Assembly (NCBI GenBank): GCA_021796435.1
Contig: JAJYXM010000016.1
Coordinates: 502,625-566,624 of the forward strand
From: a bacterium
Lineage (GTDB): Bacteria > Patescibacteriota > Patescibacteriia > 2-12-FULL-60-25
Direction of reading: 5' to 3'
Length of the DNA: 64,000 nt
Under the pieces are notes generated by a model. That model searched no databases, was not told where the DNA came from, and saw only the letters and a program-made list of their open reading frames with translations. The position numbers and the translations under genes were made by a program. Shown one piece after another: positions 58,722-64,000 of this stretch (position 1 is its first letter; the number at the start of each line of letters is the position of its first letter).

Positions 58722-58761
58722 CCAAAAACGATTCAAGCCTTGATCGAGCGATCAAGGCTTG
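58722..58761 (-). terminator. Terminator of orphan gene 58797-59015
   Basis: Minus strand CAAGCCTTGATCG/CGATCAAGGCTTG followed by AATCGTTTTT. Confidence 0.82.
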
Positions 58762-58796
58762 TGGTTTCTCGCGAAGTACGCGAGGCAGTCGTGGGG

Positions 58797-59015
58797 TCAG
58801 GTGCGGCGCATCTTGTCACCGAGGCTGAACGTGAGCGACGGCGGTCGCGACGGATGTTCGTCGACGGTGAAGTAGAGAGATGTCTTGACGAGAGGTGGTG
58901 GCGCCACCTCTACGGCAACGGGCTGTCCTGCCGCGTGCATGTGACGACTGAAATCGTCTGCCAGGGGTCGTGCGTTCGGGGCGAGGACTGCATCTTCGGG
59001 GTTCCGGTGCGCCAT
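58797..59015 (-). CDS. Orphan 72-residue protein
   Basis: A tiny protein, unknown, that contains a His/Ala start (MAHRNPEDAVLA) and a Pro-rich middle. It is supported by GGAGGATAGG just before the ATG, a TTGACA-17-TAGCTT promoter and a strong terminator. An overlapping plus-strand frame (58740-59159) has none of these. Confidence 0.6.
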   Translation of the reverse strand: MAHRNPEDAVLAPNARPLADDFSRHMHAAGQPVAVEVAPPPLVKTSLYFTVDEHPSRPPSLTFSLGDKMRRT

Positions 59016-59058
59016 TCTTCCTATCCTCCATGTAGGTTGCGGGAAGGAGCGTTTTTAA

Positions 59059-59087
59059 AAGCTACACGAAACAGGCCAGATTGTCAA
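59059..59087 (-). promoter_or_regulatory. Promoter of orphan gene 58797-59015
   Basis: Minus strand TTGACA, 17 bp, TAGCTT. Confidence 0.75.
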
Positions 59088-59112
59088 TGCTGGCCGGAGG
59101 ACAGGTGGATGA

Positions 59113-59868
59113 TCATTGACCTTTCGCCCAAGTCGGGTAAAGGAGACGGTAATAGATGAAATCGCGCAGGGCACGCAGTTTTTCGATTTCTTCGATGTGT
59201 GTAGCCGTCAGGTGGTCGGTTTGGGCGCTGCGCCAGTCGAGTCCTTTGGTCGCCATGAGTTGCTTGACGGTATACCACTCGTGGCCGAGCAAGTCTTCTA
59301 TCGTACGCGCGGCGGGGTCCAGGGCATCGCCGGTGGTTTTCTGTGTGATGGCTCGATCCACTTCGGCTAATTCCGCGAGCAGTTCGTTGCGGTTCTCGGC
59401 CAATTCTTTTGCCGTGTCAGGATCGGCGTGGCGGATCCTTTCGTGCCACTCCTGGGTCTCTGCGCGGTGGATGGCTGATAGGTCGTCGAGCGCCATCTTT
59501 TCGGTGGTGCGCGGGTAACTCATCCATGAACCGGCACGGATCAAGCCGCGCAGCTGTTTTATTTTTTCCGCGTCGGCGGCTCCACGTCGTTCGGTAAAAA
59601 GTTCATCGAGCAGGACAGGTTCGTATTTCCAGGGATCGCAACCGAAGACGTTGTCGCAGGCTTCGCGGATATCATCCGCTGCGGCGCCTTGCAGACGTCG
59701 CGAGGCGAGCAGCGAAGCGAAATGCTTCTGGAGTTCGTCGATGGTGATGATGTGCTCGAAGCGCGGCCTCTGCGGAAGCTCCTTTGTTTCTTTCTTGACG
59801 ACCTTCAAGTCGGGCGTTCGCGAGACCGCTCCGGGCAAGAATGGAGGTATGTCGTATTTGAGGACCAT
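59113..59868 (-). CDS. Uncharacterised helical protein downstream of era
   Basis: A 251-residue soluble, mostly helical protein. No family recognised. Segments such as AENRNELLAELAEVDRAITQK suggest coiled coil, and IEDLLGHEWYTVKQLMATKG may be a small globular domain. ATG 59868 sits one base after the era stop, so it is co-translated with it; the longer frame to 59943 would overlap era by 74 bp. Confidence 0.68.
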   Translation of the reverse strand: MVLKYDIPPFLPGAVSRTPDLKVVKKETKELPQRPRFEHIITIDELQKHFASLLASRRLQGAAADDIREACDNVFGCDPWKYEPVLLDELFTERRGAADAEKIKQLRGLIRAGSWMSYPRTTEKMALDDLSAIHRAETQEWHERIRHADPDTAKELAENRNELLAELAEVDRAITQKTTGDALDPAARTIEDLLGHEWYTVKQLMATKGLDWRSAQTDHLTATHIEEIEKLRALRDFIYYRLLYPTWAKGQ

Positions 59869-59869
59869 G

Positions 59870-60724
59870 TCAGACGAATCGGGTCTGCCACTTGGGGTCG
59901 ACCTTGACGTTAAGCTCGAGGAAGACTTTGCAGCCCACGACATCTTCTATCTCATGGCGTGCCGCGCTGCCTATGCGTTTCAGCATCTCGGCGCCTTTGC
60001 CGATGATCATCTTCTTGTAACGTTCCTCTGTCGTCCAGATGTTCATCGCAAGGAAACGCGAACCGTCGTCACGGACCTCGAGCTCCTCGAGCTGGACCTT
60101 GATGCTGTAGGGGATCTCTTCTTCCAGGTTGAGGAAGATCTTTTCGCGCACCAATTCCTCAAGCCACTGGTTGTGCGAGATGTCGGTAAGCTGCAGGTCC
60201 GGATAGTGAGGCTCGTTCTCCTCCAGCACGCCGAAGATGGCATCGACGAGGAGATTCAGGTTCTTATGGCTTTTCGCGCTCACGCTGAAAGTCTCGGTTT
60301 GGTTTACGTCACTCGCTTCGTACGTTTTCTGGAAGGGCCTCTTGGCCAACTCCAGATCCGCCTTATTGATGACGGCGATGACGGGTAAACGCGTCGCGCG
60401 CAAGAGTTTCTGGATATGTTCTTCTTCGGGGCCCATGTCGCGGGTGGGATCCATCACATACACGACGGCATCCACACCGGAAAGGGTATCATCGACGAAT
60501 TCGTTCAAGACTTTGGAGACGCGATCCTTGCGCCCCAGGAACACGCCGGGAGTATCTACGAACACGATTTGCCCTCGTTTGTCATGCAGGATGCCGCGGA
60601 CAGGGTGGCGCGTCGTCTGCGGCTTTGGCGTGACGATGGCGACCTTGGTGCCGATTAGGGCATTCAAAAGAGTAGACTTTCCTACATTGGAACGCCCCGC
60701 AAGCATGACAAAACCTGATTTCAT
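59870..60724 (-). CDS. era: GTPase Era
   Basis: A 284-residue ribosome-assembly GTPase. G1 GRSNVGKST, G3 DTPG, G4 NKAD, then a C-terminal KH domain with IIGKGAEMLKRIG that binds the 3' end of 16S rRNA. Complete and canonical. Leaderless start: TATACT is 6 nt before ATG. Confidence 0.96.
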   Translation of the reverse strand: MKSGFVMLAGRSNVGKSTLLNALIGTKVAIVTPKPQTTRHPVRGILHDKRGQIVFVDTPGVFLGRKDRVSKVLNEFVDDTLSGVDAVVYVMDPTRDMGPEEEHIQKLLRATRLPVIAVINKADLELAKRPFQKTYEASDVNQTETFSVSAKSHKNLNLLVDAIFGVLEENEPHYPDLQLTDISHNQWLEELVREKIFLNLEEEIPYSIKVQLEELEVRDDGSRFLAMNIWTTEERYKKMIIGKGAEMLKRIGSAARHEIEDVVGCKVFLELNVKVDPKWQTRFV

Positions 60725-60730
60725 GCGGCA

Positions 60731-60736
60731 AGTATA
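60731..60736 (-). promoter_or_regulatory. -10 box giving leaderless era mRNA
   Basis: TATACT on the minus strand with 6 nt to ATG; divergent from the orphan promoter at 60753. Confidence 0.72.
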
Positions 60737-60752
60737 GCAGACAAGCGCAGGG

Positions 60753-60781
60753 TTGACAGGTCGTCAAAAATCGAATAAGTT
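60753..60781 (+). promoter_or_regulatory. Promoter of orphan gene 60807-61154
   Basis: TTGACA, 17 bp, TAAGTT. Confidence 0.75.
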
Positions 60782-60806
60782 CGTGTATCGCACATTGGAG
60801 GTTCAG

Positions 60807-61154
60807 ATGGCAATCGCAAGTGGACGACAGATCCTGGCGCTTACGGCTTATGGCGTCATACCGGCGGCGACCAGTGCCGCGTGTCGCGAAATGCTGCGGT
60901 ACATCAGGGAGTATCCTGTGACCGTACCGCGGCTGCGTCAGCAGAGTGCGGCGAAGCTGCGCGAAATACAGGAGCAGTACCTCGGCAAACGTGTAGTTTC
61001 CGAGGGGTTGAAGCTATCAGGTGTCGTCAAGGTCGTGTATCCAAAGAAGCTAGGTCTTGGCGCTTGGGAATTCATGGCTGAGGTCATGTGGGACGACAGG
61101 CGTCCTGTCTCGGTTGTCGGATTGAGGCATCTTGTCGTGCTGCAGACGAAATAA
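60807..61154 (+). CDS. Orphan 115-residue protein
   Basis: Not recognised. A basic, mainly helical N-terminal half (SAACREMLRYIREYPVTVPR) and a beta-rich end (GVVKVVYPKKLGLGAWEFMAE, VVGLRHLVVLQT) are seen. GGAGG is 7 nt before ATG 60807, with a TTGACA promoter upstream. An in-frame TTG at 60753 is the -35 box and not a start. Confidence 0.75.
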   Translation: MAIASGRQILALTAYGVIPAATSAACREMLRYIREYPVTVPRLRQQSAAKLREIQEQYLGKRVVSEGLKLSGVVKVVYPKKLGLGAWEFMAEVMWDDRRPVSVVGLRHLVVLQTK

Positions 61155-61208
61155 GCCTCACTGAATGCGTGTTAAAACTACTAAGCGCGGGAGTTCCTCC
61201 TGCGCTTC

Positions 61209-61243
61209 GTCATATCTGGATCCCGGATCAAGTCCGGGATGAC
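61209..61243. repeat. Palindromic intergenic repeat (partial unit)
   Basis: GTCATATCTGGATCCCGGATC to GGGATGAC. It serves as a possible hairpin end for both neighbours. Confidence 0.8.
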
Positions 61244-61262
61244 GTAGAAGAGAGGCTCTGGA

Positions 61263-62825
61263 TCAAGCTAGGGACGACACTGTAAGTTTCGTCACGACTT
61301 CGACATGCGGTGTGTGCGGGAACAAATCGAAGGCTTTGATATCTTCAATGCGATAAATCGTCTTGAGTTGTTTGAGCTCTTCAACCAGTCGGTGGTAGTT
61401 GCAGGAGACGTAGATCAGCGTCTTAGGTTTCATCTCGAGTATGGTTTTGAGGACTTTGGGATGAAGCCCGGAACGGGGTGGGTCGAGGATCACGGTATCG
61501 GCAGGTATATCTTTCCATGAGAGGTCCTCGGCTTTGCCGGCGAAAAATTCACATCTATCGGCAACTCCATTCTTTTCTGCGTTAAGTTTGGCGAGCTCGA
61601 TGGCCGGCTCGTCTATCTCGAAGCCGCGGACTTCGAGATCCGGAATATTTTTCGCCAGATGGATGCCGAAGAAACCCAGGCCGCAATAGAGATCAAGGAT
61701 CGTTTGTTTTTTGTCATCCCCGAGGAGGCTTGGTGCCGACGTCGGGGATCCATTTGCTTCAGTGGCCTGGATTCCCGCCTGCGCGGGAATGATAGAGGGT
61801 TCTTCGGGAGCAATAAAATCTTTTACGCATTTCTGCAGTTCCTCCGCCATGCGCGTATTGGTCTGGAAGAAGGAGTTCGGATGGATGCGGTAGGTGATTC
61901 CGTTCGCGACCTCTTCGAGCCAGGGGTCTCCGATCAACGGCTCGAATTTTTGCGCCAACGAAATATCAGTCGTCAAACCCTGTTCGCCGACGAGGAGCGA
62001 TGTGCAGAAAGGGGAAAGACGAGTGACGAGCGACGAACGATGCGTAGAGCTTATGCGCGTAGCATCCTTGACTACGATGACGATCAGATGCTGATCCGTA
62101 TTTTTGCCTTCGCGCATCACGACATAACGGATGTCTCCGGTGAAATATTTGGCGTCCCAGGGTTGAAGGTCGCTTTCGACCATCCATTCTCGCACATGTT
62201 GGAGCACTTCGGCGGCACGCGGATTAAGCAGATAACAGGTCTTCACGTCGACGTAGCGATTCCATGACCCGTATTCCTTGAGGCCGATCTCAGAGTTCCA
62301 TCCGACGGCGTAATCCATGCGGTTACGGAAGTAGGCCTTGAATTCTTTTTTGTCATCCTCGAGGAGGCTAGGTGTAGACGTCGTGGATTCGGCAGCTCCT
62401 GAAACCTGGATTCCAGCCTCCGCGGGAACGACAGTCGGGGGCATTGATGTGCACGCCATGACTTCTGCGACGCGTTCTTCGTGCCCGGAGGATTCCAATG
62501 CGCGATTTATCATCTCCTGTTTTATCGCGAGCTGCGCATCGTAACGCAAATGTTGCCAAAGGCAGCCGCCGCAGACTCCGGCATGGGGGCAGGGAGGCGC
62601 AATACGATCCGGTCCTGGCTTGGTGACCTCTTCGACTTTACAGATCTTGTTACCACGATCGCGCGAGAGGAAAGTCGCGCTCAGTTCATCCCCTTGGGCG
62701 GAGAAAGGTATGACGGCACGGCCGGAACCCAGTTGGCTGCCGTCGGTCCCCGTCAAATCAAAATATCCACGACCCTTATCGTCGTAGCCTTGGATGATTC
62801 CCGTGACACGATGTCCGAAACGCAT
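61263..62825 (-). CDS. 23S rRNA (uracil-5-)-methyltransferase RlmD/RumA type, with repeat inserts
   Basis: A 520-residue RNA methyltransferase: TRAM domain at the N-terminus, 4Fe-4S cysteines (PPCPHAGVCGGC), SAM site ILDLYCGLGFFGIHL, VILDPPRSGLH and catalytic YVSCN. Two palindromic repeats are inserted in frame, near residues 131-158 and 343-371, where they are translated as VVPAEAGIQ and IIPAQAGIQ segments ended by SLLEDDKK or SLLGDDKK. Related enzymes are about 430-450 residues; the extra length is accounted for by the inserts. Confidence 0.88.
   Translation of the reverse strand: MRFGHRVTGIIQGYDDKGRGYFDLTGTDGSQLGSGRAVIPFSAQGDELSATFLSRDRGNKICKVEEVTKPGPDRIAPPCPHAGVCGGCLWQHLRYDAQLAIKQEMINRALESSGHEERVAEVMACTSMPPTVVPAEAGIQVSGAAESTTSTPSLLEDDKKEFKAYFRNRMDYAVGWNSEIGLKEYGSWNRYVDVKTCYLLNPRAAEVLQHVREWMVESDLQPWDAKYFTGDIRYVVMREGKNTDQHLIVIVVKDATRISSTHRSSLVTRLSPFCTSLLVGEQGLTTDISLAQKFEPLIGDPWLEEVANGITYRIHPNSFFQTNTRMAEELQKCVKDFIAPEEPSIIPAQAGIQATEANGSPTSAPSLLGDDKKQTILDLYCGLGFFGIHLAKNIPDLEVRGFEIDEPAIELAKLNAEKNGVADRCEFFAGKAEDLSWKDIPADTVILDPPRSGLHPKVLKTILEMKPKTLIYVSCNYHRLVEELKQLKTIYRIEDIKAFDLFPHTPHVEVVTKLTVSSLA
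61711..61795. repeat. Palindromic repeat inside the rRNA methyltransferase gene (distal)
   Basis: GTCATCCCCGAGGAGGCTTG to CCCGCCTGCGCGGGAATGA. Frame is kept. Confidence 0.88.
62351..62433. repeat. Palindromic repeat inside the rRNA methyltransferase gene (proximal)
   Basis: GTCATCCTCGAGGAGGCTAG to TCCAGCCTCCGCGGGAACGA. More diverged from the consensus than the distal copy, so probably older. Confidence 0.86.
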
Positions 62826-62868
62826 GGCGGGAATGTAGCTTAAAGAACCGTAAAATACAAATTAAGGC

Positions 62869-62993
62869 GTTACTTTCATAACTGAAAGTAACCAAAAGGT
62901 TTTGGGGGTTTATGATGCGCTCTTGATGTAAGCGGTTGTTGGTGCTTTTATATCCATGCTTAGCATAAACCCCCAAACCCCCCACGTTACTTT
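62869..62993. repeat. Structured intergenic element family B, copy 2
   Basis: Shares the GTTACTTTCATAAC palindrome and the loop start ATGCGCTCTTGATGTA with 19164. Its arms GGTTTTGGGGGTTTATG and CATAAACCCCCAAACC pair with each other but differ from copy 1. Confidence 0.75.
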
Positions 62994-63028
62994 TGGAACG
63001 AACTGTATTCATAGGGGTGCGGGGTTGT

Positions 63029-63034
63029 TATCAT
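63029..63034 (+). promoter_or_regulatory. -10 box giving leaderless start of the SpoU methyltransferase gene
   Basis: TATCAT, 6 nt before ATG 63041; no SD. Confidence 0.62.
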
Positions 63035-63040
63035 CATGTT

Positions 63041-63493
63041 ATGGAACTGCATATCATCGCGCACGATATACGTTCGGCTCAGAACATCGGATCGTTATTG
63101 CGCACCTGCGATTCGTTAGGCGTGGGGAAACTCTGGATAACCGGATATTCCCCGACGCCGGAGCATCCTCGAGTAGCGAAGACGGCGTTAGGCGCCGAAA
63201 CGAATGTGGCATATGAACAACGGACCGACGTAGAAACTCTCATCTCTGATCTCCGGTCTGAAGGTTTCCGCGTGGTCGGTCTTGAGCTGGACGAACGGGC
63301 CACGGAACTGGCGGCTTATCATGCGGGAGACAAGATCGTCTTATTATTGGGTAATGAAGTAGAGGGAATCCCGCCCTCATTGCGTAGTTTGTGCGATGAC
63401 CTGATCTTCATCCCGCAGAAAGGGAAAAAGGAATCGATGAACGTCGCAGTGGCGGCCGGGATTGCGTGTTACTGGCTTTTGAATGTATCGTAA
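63041..63493 (+). CDS. SpoU/TrmH-family RNA 2'-O-methyltransferase
   Basis: A 150-residue trefoil-knot enzyme: DIRSAQNIGSLLRTCDSLGV (motif 1, with catalytic Arg), LLLGNEVEGIP (motif 2) and IPQKGKKESMNVAVAAGI (motif 3). The length fits TrmL/TrmH-like tRNA enzymes without extra domains. The -10 box lies 6 nt before ATG; the frame opens further upstream at 62993 but inside the repeat. Confidence 0.92.
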   Translation: MELHIIAHDIRSAQNIGSLLRTCDSLGVGKLWITGYSPTPEHPRVAKTALGAETNVAYEQRTDVETLISDLRSEGFRVVGLELDERATELAAYHAGDKIVLLLGNEVEGIPPSLRSLCDDLIFIPQKGKKESMNVAVAAGIACYWLLNVS

Positions 63494-63507
63494 AGTCAGA
63501 AAAAAAT

Positions 63508-64000
63508 ATGCCTCGTGTATCAATCATCATACCGACCAAGAACGAAGAAAACATGTTGCCGAAGCTTTTGGATACGGTCAGGAGCCAAACCTATAAGGAT
63601 TACGAAGTGATAGTGGCGGATGCGCATTCGACGGATAAGACCGCCGAAGTCGCGCAACAGTTCGGGGCGAAAGTCGTAGAGGGAGGGATGCCAGGACCGG
63701 GCCGCAACAAGGGAGCAGTGGCGGCGCAAGGGGAGGTCCTTGTTTTTTTCGATGCGGATGTACAGATGCCGTCGAGCCATTTTTTGGGTGATTGCATCGC
63801 GGAGATGGATAGGAAGGGATTGGACGTCGCCAGCTGCAAGGTCAAGCCGCTTTCGCGCAAGCCGGTGGATAAGGCGATGCATGAGATATACAACGCTTAC
63901 GCCGTGGCGACGGAGAAGATAAAACCGCATGCCCCTGGTTTCTGTATCCTGGTGCGGCGCCATGCGCATGAGGGGATCAAAGGTTTCGACGAAGAGATTG
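63508..64000 (+). CDS. GT2 glycosyltransferase, 3'-truncated by window edge
   Basis: At least 164 residues of a GT-A enzyme: SIIIPTKNEENMLPK, VIVADAHSTDKT, GRNKGAVAAQG and FFDADVQMP with the DAD metal motif. It resembles the rSAM/selenodomain-associated transferase 2 group. It starts 14 bp after the SpoU gene and runs off the right edge. Confidence 0.88.
   Translation, partial: MPRVSIIIPTKNEENMLPKLLDTVRSQTYKDYEVIVADAHSTDKTAEVAQQFGAKVVEGGMPGPGRNKGAVAAQGEVLVFFDADVQMPSSHFLGDCIAEMDRKGLDVASCKVKPLSRKPVDKAMHEIYNAYAVATEKIKPHAPGFCILVRRHAHEGIKGFDEEI

Noticed and set aside
58740-59159. 139-residue plus-strand frame
   Set aside because: It begins in the terminator of the minus-strand orphan gene, has no ribosome site, and lies over a gene that has promoter, SD and terminator.

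Overview
The window looks like a chromosomal segment of an uncultivated bacterium, most likely a member of the Patescibacteria (CPR, Parcubacteria-like). This rests on the very dense layout with ATGA and short overlaps, the many small lipoproteins and orphan membrane proteins, the VKOR-DsbA fusion, an archaeal-type PRPP synthetase, many genes with no Shine-Dalgarno (SD) sequence, and abundant palindromic repeats. TGA is used as a normal stop. The taxonomic call is inference. Most of the segment is moderately GC-rich. A block at about 27.35-29.58 kb is clearly AT-rich and looks foreign.

Layout. 0-26.7 kb is a large cell-surface glycan island. It holds glycosyltransferases, a polyprenyl-phosphate sugar-phosphate transferase, nucleotide-sugar epimerases and a dehydrogenase, GtrA and DUF2304 proteins, three tandem methyltransferases, a TagF/GT-B-like transferase, a secreted subtilase and a large polytopic membrane protein. 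Inside it, 1.3-6.7 kb carries an unusual set: a CDP-alcohol phosphotransferase, a Zn-type alcohol dehydrogenase, a nucleotidyltransferase fused to a dehydroquinate-synthase-like sugar-phosphate cyclase, a small-molecule kinase and a second nucleotidyltransferase. Together they read as a possible route to a CDP-activated cyclitol and its transfer to a lipid or glycan. 26.7-29.6 kb holds a PgsA-like enzyme, then the AT-rich MazG plus DUF2075 nuclease-helicase pair, the latter broken by a one-base frameshift in an A7 tract. 29.6-46.3 kb holds envelope and division genes (bPH2, FtsB-like, SurA-like, RlpA-like, FtsE, FtsX), lipoproteins, an HD phosphohydrolase, PyrD and a ferric-reductase-like oxidoreductase. 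46.6-64 kb holds nucleotide metabolism (PRTase, PRPP synthetase), Smr, a nuclease, VKOR-DsbA, leucyl aminopeptidase, glutaredoxin, a peroxide/superoxide defence block (two peroxiredoxins and a superoxide dismutase), Era and RNA methyltransferases.

Three tRNA genes are present: Gly(CCC), Thr(CGT) and Gln(TTG). Each has a partial copy of itself close by. The Gly and Gln genes are followed by similar hairpin-rich elements that end in an exact 19-20 nt copy of the tRNA 3' end.

The most interesting non-coding signals are two families of intergenic elements whose long stems differ in sequence but still pair, while their loops are conserved. Copies lie at 19.78/53.72 kb and 19.16/62.87 kb. This compensatory pattern points to selection on an RNA or single-stranded DNA structure. 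Palindromic repeats of the PAxAGIQ type also lie in frame inside two protein genes. Genes fall into two start classes. Many core genes have a -10 box about 6-7 nt before the ATG, suggesting leaderless mRNAs. A scattered set of orphan genes instead has TTGAC-17-T promoters, strong SD sites and mostly their own terminators.
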